Below, one piece after another: positions 25,814 to 35,739 of a stretch of 64,000 nucleotides of DNA. The translations under genes and the position numbers were made by a program. The DNA comes from Paenibacillus_E sp040812395 (GTDB taxonomy: Bacteria > Bacillota > Bacilli > Paenibacillales > NBRC-103111), in assembly GCF_040812395.1 (NCBI RefSeq), contig NZ_JBFNXH010000016.1:67168-131167 (forward strand), in the 5' to 3' direction. Each line of letters begins with the position of its first letter. The stretch's first letter is position 1. A model generated the notes under the pieces. That model saw only the letters and a list, made by a program, of their open reading frames with translations, did not search any database and was not told the DNA's origin.

Positions 25814-26590
25814 TCACGAGCGACATGCCTTAGCCAGCATTCGTATTTCATCGCTTAGCTTGGCATTGACCGGATAAATCTCTTCGATGAAATCCAAAAT
25901 GTGGAGAGCTGACTCAGGGATCTTATCATACCCCTGCATCATTTGGCCGATTCGATTTGCAAATCCAGGGTATCTTTTTTCGAGCCTTCTGTCGTTTCCG
26001 AATGGATCGGGGTAATAGTCCACTTCTTGTTCCGATACATGCAAGGCTGATAGGATGCTGTCTATTGCATATTGCTCGACAAACCTTACAGCGGACAGCT
26101 TTTCTCCCCTTGCGTATCTGCCAAGTCCCACATATAAATTGGTTAACGCCTCGTTGAACACATGGTCGAGAGATACGACTTTGATTCTAGAGGAGCTCAC
26201 CGCCGATTTAACAATTCCTACGTTCTCATAGGAAGGGTCCTTCCAGACGATCCTTCCTTCCGAATAGGCGGCATGCGCTAATTCCTGCTCTTCAAAAATA
26301 GCAAATTCGCCATAGATGCCGTCATGGAACATAACTTTATAGCCGATATCGCAATTTTTAAACGAATACGCTAACGGATACGCGGCCTCCAGCCAATCTA
26401 ATTGGTCGATGAATCTCATCTTGTGACCTGGCTTCGCAATAATGAAGAAATCAAGATCCGAGTACGCGTCCAAACGTTCTATCTCTTTGCCTACGGAGCC
26501 AAGACCCAGTAACATGAAGGCTCCGCCTTTCATCTCCAGTATTTTCCCAATTTCATCAAGTCTTTGAAGCAGCCTCTCTTCTCTTCGCAT
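25814..26590 (-). CDS. Aminoglycoside-type nucleotidyltransferase-fold protein
   Basis: A 258-residue protein with a polymerase-beta-like nucleotidyltransferase motif, GLGSVGKEIERLDAYSDLDF near residues 29-48 (Gly-Ser followed by D-x-D). The C-terminal helical part may bind the acceptor. Similar proteins include antibiotic nucleotidyltransferases (lincosamide or aminoglycoside) and many uncharacterised ones; resistance cannot be claimed from sequence alone. Its start ATG at 26590 is isolated between two terminators, so it is monocistronic. It lies beside the long repeat cluster. Confidence 0.65.
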   Translation of the reverse strand: MRREERLLQRLDEIGKILEMKGGAFMLLGLGSVGKEIERLDAYSDLDFFIIAKPGHKMRFIDQLDWLEAAYPLAYSFKNCDIGYKVMFHDGIYGEFAIFEEQELAHAAYSEGRIVWKDPSYENVGIVKSAVSSSRIKVVSLDHVFNEALTNLYVGLGRYARGEKLSAVRFVEQYAIDSILSALHVSEQEVDYYPDPFGNDRRLEKRYPGFANRIGQMMQGYDKIPESALHILDFIEEIYPVNAKLSDEIRMLAKACRS

Positions 26591-26618
26591 CTAAGTCGCC
26601 TCCGTCAAATGAAATACG

Positions 26619-26658
26619 CAAAAAGGGTTCAACCCCACAATGAAGCGAGGTTGAACCC
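26619..26658 (-). terminator. Terminator of the ger operon
   Basis: GGGTTCAACC pairs perfectly with GGTTGAACCC and is followed by TTTTTGC on the minus strand. Confidence 0.9.
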
Positions 26659-26713
26659 GAAGGTTGCATTGCCTTTCTATTCCTTAAATCATGACACATC
26701 AGCCGCAATTACG

Positions 26714-27877
26714 TCAATACTCTTGCCGCTGTTTCTGTTGCATTTTGTACATACCGGAGTGCATAATTTTCACATCCACACGAATCGTTCCTAACTGAAC
26801 TTCTTTCAATGGCTTAGTGCCTTGGGCTGTTAATTGGGACCACTGTGAAAAAGCGTTTTTATATAAGTAATGCTCCAAACTAAATAGATCGATTCCCTGC
26901 TCCATTCCTATTTTAAACGTACGTTCGACCTCCTCTTTCATTTCCTTTTCAATCTGTTGTTTGAGCAGATTCTCATCGATCTTCTTTGTGATTTCTTTAA
27001 TCACGGCCTTACCTTTGATACCAATAGCAAAGCTTATCCGCCCATCGATTACTTGCGGCTTTATTGTAGCTCTAGGATTTAGAATGGAGGCTGTGCCAAC
27101 ATTTTCACCATTTATAGTAATCTTTAACACGGCACGCACTGTATTCTTGTCCATCCAGCGCAGTCCAGCGAGTTGATCTTCTGTAAATGTAACTGGGCTA
27201 TGAGTACGGTCAATCGCATGAACGCCGCTTATTTGGAGCTTCGGATCGGTTTTGTCATTTTTTTCCCAGACATTTTTATTAATGGACAGTACGGGAATCA
27301 GTGTGGTCATGCCAGGCTCGCGGAAATCGGCTAACACATGGTACAAGCGCACCGGCTGAATGTAGGAGCGCTGACGATAATTATCTAAAGGATGGGCAAG
27401 AATGGAAGCGACCGGCGATAAGTTGAAAAATGGAGTAACCGTGAAAATGCGATCGATAGGCTCATAGGTGCTGTAAAACCACTGTGTAAATCTGGTTTCG
27501 CCATACCGTACAATTCCATCCGTAAAGACATTAATCCCTTTTTGCAAGGCCGCATCGGTAAACACGAATGCAAAGACATGCCCCCAAAACATCCGCTGTT
27601 GAGCAGTCCTGTAAAGCTTGTTGAACGCATCGTCAACCGTTTCCCCTTCTTCGTGCCCTACCCATACGGTAGCCGGCTGACCGGATTTGCCTCCTTCTTG
27701 TTTAGCCACGCTCGAGAAGTCGATCATTTGACCATACACAACATACTTCCCTTTCTGATAATCGAAACCGATGGCTGTAATGTAATTTGTGTCCTGGATG
27801 GTCTTGATGTCCCAGCAGCCGGTTAGGCTTAGCAACAGACATATTTGCAATCCCAGCAAGATGATTTTTCTCATCAT
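26714..27877 (-). CDS. GerAC-type spore germination lipoprotein
   Basis: A 387-residue lipoprotein. The lipobox SLTGC puts the lipid Cys near residue 21, followed by WDIKTIQDTNYITAIGFDY, a hallmark of the Ger(x)C family. The C-terminal third has the conserved pattern of amphipathic helices (EEVERTFKIGMEQGIDLFSLEHYLY). It is the third subunit of a nutrient germinant receptor in the spore inner membrane. Its start overlaps the GerAA stop by four bases. Length is normal. Confidence 0.92.
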   Translation of the reverse strand: MMRKIILLGLQICLLLSLTGCWDIKTIQDTNYITAIGFDYQKGKYVVYGQMIDFSSVAKQEGGKSGQPATVWVGHEEGETVDDAFNKLYRTAQQRMFWGHVFAFVFTDAALQKGINVFTDGIVRYGETRFTQWFYSTYEPIDRIFTVTPFFNLSPVASILAHPLDNYRQRSYIQPVRLYHVLADFREPGMTTLIPVLSINKNVWEKNDKTDPKLQISGVHAIDRTHSPVTFTEDQLAGLRWMDKNTVRAVLKITINGENVGTASILNPRATIKPQVIDGRISFAIGIKGKAVIKEITKKIDENLLKQQIEKEMKEEVERTFKIGMEQGIDLFSLEHYLYKNAFSQWSQLTAQGTKPLKEVQLGTIRVDVKIMHSGMYKMQQKQRQEY

Positions 27878-29325
27878 GAGGATTCATCCCCTTGGCGGGT
27901 TGCATCATTCGGATTCAGCATCTGCGGTCTCCTCCGTATTTTGTCCCACGGCTTGGCGAATACAGCCGTAATCATTTCCCGGAATCCCGGTGGCGACAAG
28001 GGAGCTAGATAAGGAATGCCGAAGGATTCCAATGTGGACAGGTACAACACAATGCCCATTAGGCTGAGCATAAAACCAAAGATGCCAAAGATCGATGAGG
28101 CAAACAAGACGAAAATTCTTAGCAGCGTCACTGTACCTAATAACGATTGATTAACGAGCGTGAACATCGATATCGTCGAAATAGAGGTAATCACGAGCGT
28201 AGTTGGGCTTGTTATCCCTGCGCGTATGGCCGCATCCCCAACGATAAGCCCGCCAACGACCGTAACGGTCTGACCAACGGATTTGGGCAATCGCATGCCC
28301 GCTTCACGAAACAGCTCAAACAAAACTAACATAAGAATAAAATCCATCGGCCCAGATATCGGCAGCCCAAGCCTGGAGGATGAGATCGTTGCAACGAGCG
28401 GAAAAGGAATTTGTTCAATATTGTAAGCTGATACCGCAATCCAAAAGCCAGGCAATAAGGAAGAGACGACCAGTCCGCCCAGCCGCAAAATACGTTCAAA
28501 GGCCACATAATAAAAAGGATAATGAATATCCTCCGGAGATTTCAATAAGAAGGTGAGGTTCGCTGGCGCAATGAGCACCATAGGCGACCCATCTACAACA
28601 ACCGCAAACCTTCCGCGCAGTAAGCTTTGCACGACATAGTCGGGTCTACCCGTTATCTCCACAAGAGGAAAAAACGAATGCTCGCGCCCGGCCAAAACAG
28701 CCTCTAATTGCGAACTAGCGACGAGCGCATCTATGTCGATATCGAATAAGCGTTGTTTCGCGTCTTCGATAATGTTCATGTCGATAACATCGCCGATATA
28801 AAGAAGAGCCACCATGGTGTGACTCCGCTGCCCGATTGCTATTTTCCAACAACAAAGAGAGCTCGTCAGCAATCGTTTTCGCACCAGGGCGACGTTCGTA
28901 ATCATGCTTTCCGTAAAGCCATCACGAGGGCCTTTAATGGACGTTTCTGTACTGGATTCCTCCGGTGTGCGATTAGGCGGCGAAGAAATATCCAGAGCAT
29001 AAAACTTGTTTGTTTCTTCGAAAAAGAAAATTAGCTCGCCGCGATACAAACTCACCGTCAGCTCTTTCATCACATCTGAGCCATTGATCTCATGAAACTG
29101 GAGCATCATATTCAAATCCAGCTCTGAGGGATTCCGGTCAATTTGTTTGGACATTAAGGATTGCATCTGTGGGAACACCGATTGCTCAAGATGATCAATA
29201 CTCGTCATCCCTTCGCAATACATCGCAACGAACTTCTGATGGTAGCTGCCCTCCCCTAGCTGATACGACTTTATAATGACATCCGCAGAATCGGCGAACA
29301 ATTGTCGAAGTTCATCTTCATTCAT
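27874..29325 (-). CDS. GerAA-type spore germination protein
   Basis: A 483-residue subunit: a soluble N-terminal domain of about 230 residues, then about five membrane segments at 250-450 containing the family motif RPDYVVQSLLRGRFAVVVDGSP and later PGFREMITAVFAKPWDKIRRRP. GerAA subunits form the ion-conducting oligomer of the germinant receptor. It overlaps the neighbours on both sides by four bases. Confidence 0.93.
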   Translation of the reverse strand: MNEDELRQLFADSADVIIKSYQLGEGSYHQKFVAMYCEGMTSIDHLEQSVFPQMQSLMSKQIDRNPSELDLNMMLQFHEINGSDVMKELTVSLYRGELIFFFEETNKFYALDISSPPNRTPEESSTETSIKGPRDGFTESMITNVALVRKRLLTSSLCCWKIAIGQRSHTMVALLYIGDVIDMNIIEDAKQRLFDIDIDALVASSQLEAVLAGREHSFFPLVEITGRPDYVVQSLLRGRFAVVVDGSPMVLIAPANLTFLLKSPEDIHYPFYYVAFERILRLGGLVVSSLLPGFWIAVSAYNIEQIPFPLVATISSSRLGLPISGPMDFILMLVLFELFREAGMRLPKSVGQTVTVVGGLIVGDAAIRAGITSPTTLVITSISTISMFTLVNQSLLGTVTLLRIFVLFASSIFGIFGFMLSLMGIVLYLSTLESFGIPYLAPLSPPGFREMITAVFAKPWDKIRRRPQMLNPNDATRQGDESS

Positions 29326-30416
29326 TTCCTTTCACTCTCCTTGGACTTGGCCGGCAGCATGGATAATAGAAGAAGGACAAACAGCATACAGACACCGACT
29401 CCAAACATCGACGGATAATACCAGGTCTCGATTTGTTTCAGAATCAGATTGTCATCCACGGGAATTAGACCTAGAACGAAAAAGAACAAACTGAAGCCAA
29501 ACAGAACCATCGTTCGATTCTGCTTTTTCTGGACACCGATTGTATCCAGGATTAGAAAAAGCAGGAGAGACATCCGAATACACGCGCCAGAAATCCATTG
29601 GTAGATAGATAAAAAATCAAGGTGCGAGATATATTTCCCCATGGTAACCATACGCCACTGTTCGAAGGCCGGGTACCTTAAATCAGCTGCTTCAAATGGA
29701 CCGAATATCGCAATCGCGCCTGTCAGCGGCCCGATGGTCAAAATCAGGAGAACAAGGGCAAGAATAAGCAAAGAAGACAACCGAATGCGCGTCGAGACAT
29801 GATGCTGAATGAAAATGATGCTTATCATTTCGAATGAAGCGCCGCATGTAAGTATCATGGACGTCATTGCAGGCTCATAGCCATGTGTAAACAGAGGAGT
29901 AAGCATGCCGTAATCTTTGTAATGGAAATTAGCGCTCATTACCAATAATCCTAAAAAAACAACCCCAGGGAGCAAAATACCTGCTGTTATGGCGATTGCC
30001 CGCAGCCCTGCTAAAGCAGCAAAAAAGCAAAAAATCATGAAAACCAAATTGATTGTCCAAGAAGGGGACTGCGGCAAATAGCTCACATGCGTCCAGATCA
30101 CGATATCTTTTAAGGTCACGATGGCATCGATGACGCACACGCCTATGACGATGAGCATACATAGACCTGACGTGAATCTCCCGAACCTTATCTTGAGCCA
30201 ATCCATGATTCGCTGATGAGCTGTCTTTTTAATTAGCATGTATAGCAAGAGTACCCAAATCACTAAAGGGACGACTGCAGCAGCAGCTCCAATCCAGGAG
30301 TCACGCTTGCCGTTTTGCAGCAACGCGGGAATTAGAATCACATGATTCGTGATGCCGATTGAGAGCATAAGAACAAAGTATAGCTGCAGGGCGGATATCT
30401 TCTTGTTTCCATGCAT
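29322..30416 (-). CDS. GerAB-type germinant receptor permease
   Basis: A 364-residue protein with ten membrane segments of the amino-acid/polyamine transporter fold found in GerAB, which binds the nutrient germinant. ATG 30416 lies about eight bases after GGGAG. The gene order B-A-C differs from the common A-B-C order. The operon should be expressed in the forespore, but I could not place a sigma-G promoter with confidence. Confidence 0.9.
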   Translation of the reverse strand: MHGNKKISALQLYFVLMLSIGITNHVILIPALLQNGKRDSWIGAAAAVVPLVIWVLLLYMLIKKTAHQRIMDWLKIRFGRFTSGLCMLIVIGVCVIDAIVTLKDIVIWTHVSYLPQSPSWTINLVFMIFCFFAALAGLRAIAITAGILLPGVVFLGLLVMSANFHYKDYGMLTPLFTHGYEPAMTSMILTCGASFEMISIIFIQHHVSTRIRLSSLLILALVLLILTIGPLTGAIAIFGPFEAADLRYPAFEQWRMVTMGKYISHLDFLSIYQWISGACIRMSLLLFLILDTIGVQKKQNRTMVLFGFSLFFFVLGLIPVDDNLILKQIETWYYPSMFGVGVCMLFVLLLLSMLPAKSKESERK

Positions 30417-30510
30417 TTTTCATTCTCCCATAGAAGTATTGAGGCGGAAGCTTTTCTTGTTAAAATACCCACAATTGGCGAAAACATGCATGCATAACCA
30501 GACAGGCAAA

Positions 30511-30544
30511 TAGGCCGCACCCACAATAAGTGGAATGCGGCCTA
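30511..30544 (-). terminator. Terminator after the YjcZ-like peptide gene
   Basis: TAGGCCGCA pairs with TGCGGCCTA with an inner CCAC/GTGG pairing. The U-tract (TATTTG) is weak. Confidence 0.65.
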
Positions 30545-30563
30545 TGATGGCGTATGTTTGCAA

Positions 30564-30644
30564 TTAGAATGTTGCCAGGATGATAACTAACAGAACATAA
30601 AGAACCAGAATAACAGCTGTGCTGTTGGAGCCAACATGAGACAT
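30564..30644 (-). CDS. YjcZ-like sporulation mini-protein of 26 residues
   Basis: The frame starts at ATG 30644, behind AAGGGAGGAATAACC, a near-perfect ribosome binding site. It encodes MSHVGSNS followed by a single hydrophobic helix (TAVILVLYVLLVIILATF). This is the pattern of YjcZ/YvrJ-type small sporulation membrane peptides in Bacillales: a short Gly/Ser head and one transmembrane segment. It ends before a hairpin and lies directly upstream of the ger operon on the same strand. Function in the family is unknown. Confidence 0.75.
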   Translation of the reverse strand: MSHVGSNSTAVILVLYVLLVIILATF

Positions 30645-30733
30645 GGTTATTCCTCCCTTCACCCTGACCTATCTTCTATGCTGTTGCTTGATACATCCTA
30701 TGAAGTTGCAGGCGGATAGGTATGGACTCACGT

Positions 30734-33028
30734 CTATGTCCCGGCGAGAAATGGTGTCAAAGCACCCAGATGGAACACATCCAGGTGATGCTGCGCGCGG
30801 GTGCAAGCCGTGTAAAACAGCTTGCGCTCCTTGGCCTCCGCGTAGACGGCCTCGCCCGCGTCGTAGAGAATCACGGCGTCGAACTCGAGCCCTTTGGCGA
30901 GGTACGCGGGCAAGATCATGACGCCAGCCTCGTAGTGCTGCGTTGTTTTGTTAATGCGCTGCAAGCCGGGCAGCAGCGGCTCCAGCTTGGCGTGCACGCG
31001 CTCCGTCTCGCGCTCGGTCTTGCACAGAATCGCGACGGAGCTGGCTCCGCCGTCGCGGCGCTCTTGAACAGCCGCCGCGATGAGGCGGCTGAGCTCGGTC
31101 TCGTCCTCTGCGCGCTGCAAGCGCGGAGGCTCGCCGCTGCGGCTGAACGGCTCGACCGGCTCGCCGCCCGGTAAAACCCCGCACGCGAACAATGTGATTT
31201 CGCGTGTCGAACGATAACTCTTGACGAGTCGAATCGTCTCCGTCTCGTCTTCTTTCATGAGCTCGCTGATGGAGGCGTACTCGCCCTCCGTCGAGTTCGC
31301 ATTCACATTCGCATTCGCATGCGTGAAAATGCCCTGGTTCCAGTCGCCAAGCAGCGTAAAGCGAGCGCGCGGGAACAGCTTCTTCAAATACGCATAGTGA
31401 AACGGCGAATAGTCCTGCGCTTCATCCACAACGACATAGCGAATCGTGCCTACGCGCAGCTGCCCTTCGACCAAGCCCTTCAAATACACGAGAGGCGTCG
31501 CGTCCTCGTAGAGGATCCGGCCTTGCTCAAGCGCTTCTGCCGTGAAAACCCGAATCGTCTCCCATGCGGCAGGAAGCGCCTGCCCGGCGCTCTCCGCCAG
31601 CTCATGATGCAGCGCCGTCTGGGTAAATAGATCCTTGTACATCCCCAGCGCATCGACATACGCCAAGCTGTGCACTTGCTCCTTGAGCGGTTCAATCGCC
31701 TTATAGGCTTTGCTCTTGCTCATCCGTTTCATTTCCTGCTCGGTGCCTATATATTTCGGCTCTCGGACCATTTTACGATAAAATCGTTGCTGGACATCGC
31801 TTTGAATCTCATCCAACTTGCCCAGAACCCATTCGCTGAGTTGCTCCATCCGATCTCCGATCGCTTGCGTCGAAGCTTTGCGGTAGAAGCGTTCACTCAG
31901 TTGCTCGGCCGTAATCAGTACCTTCTTGCCCACAGCGAAATCGCGAAACCGCAAACCGCCGGTCTTCAGCTTCTCACCGTATGCTTCAATTACCTGCAGG
32001 AATGCCGCCGAAGTCTTGTAATGAATCCCTTGCAGCCGCGCCTGATAGGCCGAATCTTGATCCGTGCCGGTCAAAACATATTCCAACTGATCATAGGGGT
32101 CTTCAAGAGATAACTCCGTGCCGCTCAGCTTGTGCGTCAAATAGTCCTGAAACGTCGTCTGCTGCATATTGGCTTCGCCCAGCTCCGGCAGGACGTTCGA
32201 GACATAATCGCTGAACAGCGAGTTCGGCGAAAATAAAATCATATTATCGGCGCTCAGCGTCTTCCGATATTTGTACAAGAGGTAGGCAATCCGTTGCAGC
32301 GCAACGGATGTTTTGCCACTGCCCGCCGCGCCCTGCACAACGAGCACCTTATGCCGATCATCGCGGATGATCTGGTTCTGCTCGCGCTGAATCGTCGTGA
32401 CGATGCTCTGCATCTTCTCGTCGGCGCTGCGGCTAAGCATCTGCTGGAGCATCTCATCGCCGATGGAAATGCCCGTGTCGAACACGTCCTGCAGCGCGCC
32501 CGCTTTGATAATATACTGCCGCTTCAGCAGCAGCTCACCGCTGACGTCCATCTCCGGCGTCAAGTAGGTGGCCGGACCTGGTGGATAATCGTAGAAAACA
32601 CTCGCGATCGGCGCTCGCCAATCGTAAATCAGAATTTCATCACTGTTCGGATCGATGAAGGAAGTCAGACCAATGTAGATCTTCTCCCGATCGTTCTCGC
32701 CTCGTTCCCGGAAATCAATCCGGCTGAAATAAGGCGTGTCTACGACACGCTGCAGCTTGCGCAGCGCATCTTGGGCGACACGATAGCTTCGCTCTTGTCC
32801 CAGTAGGACATGCTCTTGCTGCGCCATACTTGCCGCAGTTTCAATAATATCATCCGCGTTATCGGCGTTAACGGAAATATCATCCCAGAAGCTCCGGCCT
32901 ATCGCCGTAACTTCCGAGCGCCGTTCATCGACGATTTGGCCCAGTTCCTCGATTCGCTGCTTGATGCTTGTTCGAACCGTGCTGACACGGTCCGCTTCGC
33001 GCTCGCGTTCTTCTTTTTCGATAGGCAT
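30734..33028 (-). CDS. helD: HelD-type RNA polymerase recycling helicase (UvrD-like)
   Basis: A 764-residue superfamily 1 ATPase. An N-terminal coiled-coil arm (residues 1-110, Glu/Arg rich) that enters the RNA polymerase secondary channel in HelD comes first. Walker A VVQGAAGSGKTSVALQR follows near residue 240, a helicase insertion, Walker B YVVVDEAQDYSPFHY near 535, and motifs SYRSTREI and ACTRAQH near the end. B. subtilis HelD strips stalled RNA polymerase from DNA. Local GC is high in the final third. Sixteen bases separate it from the upstream ABC ATPase gene, so it may share that transcript. Length matches the family. Confidence 0.9.
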   Translation of the reverse strand: MPIEKEEREREADRVSTVRTSIKQRIEELGQIVDERRSEVTAIGRSFWDDISVNADNADDIIETAASMAQQEHVLLGQERSYRVAQDALRKLQRVVDTPYFSRIDFRERGENDREKIYIGLTSFIDPNSDEILIYDWRAPIASVFYDYPPGPATYLTPEMDVSGELLLKRQYIIKAGALQDVFDTGISIGDEMLQQMLSRSADEKMQSIVTTIQREQNQIIRDDRHKVLVVQGAAGSGKTSVALQRIAYLLYKYRKTLSADNMILFSPNSLFSDYVSNVLPELGEANMQQTTFQDYLTHKLSGTELSLEDPYDQLEYVLTGTDQDSAYQARLQGIHYKTSAAFLQVIEAYGEKLKTGGLRFRDFAVGKKVLITAEQLSERFYRKASTQAIGDRMEQLSEWVLGKLDEIQSDVQQRFYRKMVREPKYIGTEQEMKRMSKSKAYKAIEPLKEQVHSLAYVDALGMYKDLFTQTALHHELAESAGQALPAAWETIRVFTAEALEQGRILYEDATPLVYLKGLVEGQLRVGTIRYVVVDEAQDYSPFHYAYLKKLFPRARFTLLGDWNQGIFTHANANVNANSTEGEYASISELMKEDETETIRLVKSYRSTREITLFACGVLPGGEPVEPFSRSGEPPRLQRAEDETELSRLIAAAVQERRDGGASSVAILCKTERETERVHAKLEPLLPGLQRINKTTQHYEAGVMILPAYLAKGLEFDAVILYDAGEAVYAEAKERKLFYTACTRAQHHLDVFHLGALTPFLAGT

Positions 33029-33043
33029 ACTCGTGTCTCCCTT

Positions 33044-34015
33044 CTATGTATAAACCCCTTGGATCACTTCTTCAAAGTCCGGCTCTTCCATGTGCACATC
33101 GTCCATATCGCCCCAATCGCTAACGACGCGAAGCACTTCCATCACCTTCAACTCTTGACGGTTGCAGGCAAGCGTCAGCCTATGCGGTTCCTGTTCCACG
33201 ATTCGGAACGGCAGCCCCCAACCCGCCGGTACTTGATAAGGGCCTCGAAAAGTAACCTTCATCATCGTCGGCAGGCCGATCCGCTCCCGCAGCTCGCTAA
33301 TCGAACCATCATAGCCAATTTGCCCATGATTGATGACGATGACGCGCTGACATAATTGCTCGATGTCATCCATATCATGCGTGGTAAGGAGGATTGTCTT
33401 CCCAAAATCCTCATTTAACGCCTTCAAGAAGCCGCGAATATTCCGCTTCGCCACAACATCAAGCCCGATAGTCGGCTCATCAAGAAACAAAATATCCGGA
33501 TCGTGCAGCATCGCCGCAGCCAAATCTGCGCGCATGCGCTGGCCGAGCGACAGCTTGCGGACGGGTGTGTCGAGGAACTCATTCAGTTCCAGGAGATCCT
33601 TTAATTCGCCTAAACGGCGGCGTGCTGACGCTTCATCGACGCGATACATCGCGGCCAGAATTTCGTAAGAATCTTTAACCGGCAAATCCCACCACAGCTG
33701 GCTCCTTTGGCCGAACACGACGCCGAGCCGCTGCACGACGCGTCTCCGGTGCTTTTGCGGACTAAACCCGTGAATAAGCACTTCCCCCGACGTTGGATGG
33801 AGAATGCCCGTTAGCATTTTGATGGTTGTTGATTTGCCTGCGCCATTAGGTCCAATATACCCGACAAATTCGCCCGATTCAATGTTGAAGCTTACATCGC
33901 GCACGGCTTCCTTCTCTTTGTAAGCTCTCGACAGCAGCGTGCGGATGCCGGCAAACTTGCCTTCTTGGACAAGCGGAGTTTGAAAGGTTTTGCGTAAATG
34001 TTTAACGGTTATCAA
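33044..34015 (-). CDS. ABC-2 exporter ATPase of the COG4586 group
   Basis: A 323-residue ATPase with Walker A GPNGAGKST, the typical insertion RRRVVQRLGVVFGQRSQLWWD, the signature LSLGQRMR, and Walker B ILFLDEPTIGLD. A C-terminal extension of about 80 residues is characteristic of the three-gene ABC-2 unit (ATPase plus two unlike permeases). The substrate is unknown. It follows the second permease gene by four bases. Confidence 0.92.
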   Translation of the reverse strand: MITVKHLRKTFQTPLVQEGKFAGIRTLLSRAYKEKEAVRDVSFNIESGEFVGYIGPNGAGKSTTIKMLTGILHPTSGEVLIHGFSPQKHRRRVVQRLGVVFGQRSQLWWDLPVKDSYEILAAMYRVDEASARRRLGELKDLLELNEFLDTPVRKLSLGQRMRADLAAAMLHDPDILFLDEPTIGLDVVAKRNIRGFLKALNEDFGKTILLTTHDMDDIEQLCQRVIVINHGQIGYDGSISELRERIGLPTMMKVTFRGPYQVPAGWGLPFRIVEQEPHRLTLACNRQELKVMEVLRVVSDWGDMDDVHMEEPDFEEVIQGVYT

Positions 34016-34019
34016 ACGA

Positions 34020-34805
34020 TCAGCTCCCTGTGCTTTGATAGCGGGACAAGCCTAACTTCCATAAACGCATAGCGAGAAGCAGGACCGCTGCCGACACAGC
34101 CATCGTCCCAAGAAGCATCCATAGGCTGCCTTGATCCCGCAGGAGATATAAAGTAGGTATGTAATTCACAAAGCCCACCGGAATCAGCACAAGCAATGCA
34201 CCTTGCAACCATTTCGGATACAAGGACAAGGGATAGCGGGCCGCTGTTTGCGCAGCATCCTCTGTCATATTTTGCAGCGACTCGATGCGGGTCAACCAGA
34301 AGCCGGCAGCCGCCGTCGCAAGCCCTATGGCGAATAAAATCACTGTCCCCGTGCCGATAATGAGCAGCGTAAAAGGTATCGCTAACCAGCCGATCTGCCC
34401 GCTGGCCATCATAGCTTTCATTGAAATTGCCAGCAGCAGGACGCCCTGCGCCATTTCGGCGAATAAGATTCGGTTGTTCTGCGTCATCAGCGCAAGCAGC
34501 ACCGGTATAGGCCGCGTAAGAAGCGGATCCAGGTCACCGGTTACGAGATACTTTTCCAAGTGATGCACGTCGGAGGCGAACGAGCGATAAATCGCTCTGG
34601 ACATCATCATAACCCCATAGAGATAACAGACCTCGTACAAGTTCCAGCCCTTGATATTGCCGAATCGCATGAGCACAAGCGCCACCATCAGGAACTCGGA
34701 GATATGCACCATGGCGCCCATCGCGGTTGAAAAGAGAAAGTTGAACTTGTACTGCATCCGGCTCCGCAAACTGGCTTTGATAAGCAGCATATACAGCTTC
34801 AGCAT
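34020..34805 (-). CDS. ABC-2 family permease, second subunit (COG4587 type)
   Basis: A 261-residue six-helix permease. The second ATG of an ATGACGATG cluster (34805) is preferred because GGGAGG lies six bases before it; the upstream frame to 34886 has no site. Features include the ETDP-like loop FASDVHHLEKYLVTGDLDPLLTRPI typical of this pair. It nearly abuts the stop of the previous permease. Confidence 0.88.
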   Translation of the reverse strand: MLKLYMLLIKASLRSRMQYKFNFLFSTAMGAMVHISEFLMVALVLMRFGNIKGWNLYEVCYLYGVMMMSRAIYRSFASDVHHLEKYLVTGDLDPLLTRPIPVLLALMTQNNRILFAEMAQGVLLLAISMKAMMASGQIGWLAIPFTLLIIGTGTVILFAIGLATAAAGFWLTRIESLQNMTEDAAQTAARYPLSLYPKWLQGALLVLIPVGFVNYIPTLYLLRDQGSLWMLLGTMAVSAAVLLLAMRLWKLGLSRYQSTGS

Positions 34806-34807
34806 CG

Positions 34808-35584
34808 TCATCCTCCCTGCACCTCCAGCTTTCTGCGCACCCCATGCGTTGCCGCCAGACAGACACAAGTAAACCCGATGCACCACAGGAGGGCGCCGAG
34901 CGTGGCAGTTCCATGTTCAAGCTGCATATAAATACGCGTTGGGTAGTAGAGCAAATACGGGTAAGGCGACCAAAAACCAATCGTGCGCAGCCAGCCCGGC
35001 AGCCACTCCAAAGGGATAAAAAAACCGGATAACAACATGCTGAACGCATAATTTACCCAGTAGAACCAGCGGGATTCAGTTGTCCATAAAGCGGCGACAC
35101 CGATTAAATAATTCGTGCAAATGGAGATATAAGCTGCGAAGACAAGCGCAATCGCTGTCCAAGCATACACTGAAGCTTGATGTGGAAGCCGTAAGGAGAA
35201 GATGAAGAAGTAGAGGATGTAGATCGGCAGAAACTTGTAAAGAAATTGATAGATCACCTGCCCCCATTCCCGGCTCATCGCCTGATAGAACAAGTGAACC
35301 GGCCGCATGAGATCAACCGCAATTTGCCCGGTGCGAACCGACTGCTCCAAGCCCAGCCCATTCGTTGTGAACAGGGTGATCCATAAAATCGCCTGGTTGA
35401 ATGCGATATAGCTCACGATTCCCTTCTGTCCGTAGTCGCCGAGCGATGTATCGCCGCCCAAACCCGTCCAGATGCTCACATAAATGAAGCCAAACGCAGC
35501 GCTTACCACATTGTGCAGCAAATGCGCCCCACGATACTGCAAGTTCCTGGCGTACGCCTTGCGCGCCAAAACCGCGAAAAGCAT
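34808..35584 (-). CDS. ABC-2 family permease, first subunit (COG3694 type)
   Basis: A 258-residue membrane protein, first gene of the three-gene exporter. Six hydrophobic segments; the loop after segment two reads SVRTGQIAVDLMRPVHLFYQ, the usual coupling region of this family. Six bases before the start is a weak AGGAGGTG-type site. Such units are frequent and uncharacterised in Bacillales. Confidence 0.88.
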   Translation of the reverse strand: MLFAVLARKAYARNLQYRGAHLLHNVVSAAFGFIYVSIWTGLGGDTSLGDYGQKGIVSYIAFNQAILWITLFTTNGLGLEQSVRTGQIAVDLMRPVHLFYQAMSREWGQVIYQFLYKFLPIYILYFFIFSLRLPHQASVYAWTAIALVFAAYISICTNYLIGVAALWTTESRWFYWVNYAFSMLLSGFFIPLEWLPGWLRTIGFWSPYPYLLYYPTRIYMQLEHGTATLGALLWCIGFTCVCLAATHGVRRKLEVQGG

Positions 35585-35739
35585 GAAACACCTCCTGAGC
35601 TTGTTGAGTTAGAGAAACTAGCTTGTTGATGCAGCCGCCGCGTAGAGAGAGAAATCTATATTACCAAAATTGCCCTGATGCTGGCAATGGTTTTTTTTCA
35701 TCCATTTCTCCGCCGAAAATACCCCGTTGGCACAGCTAC

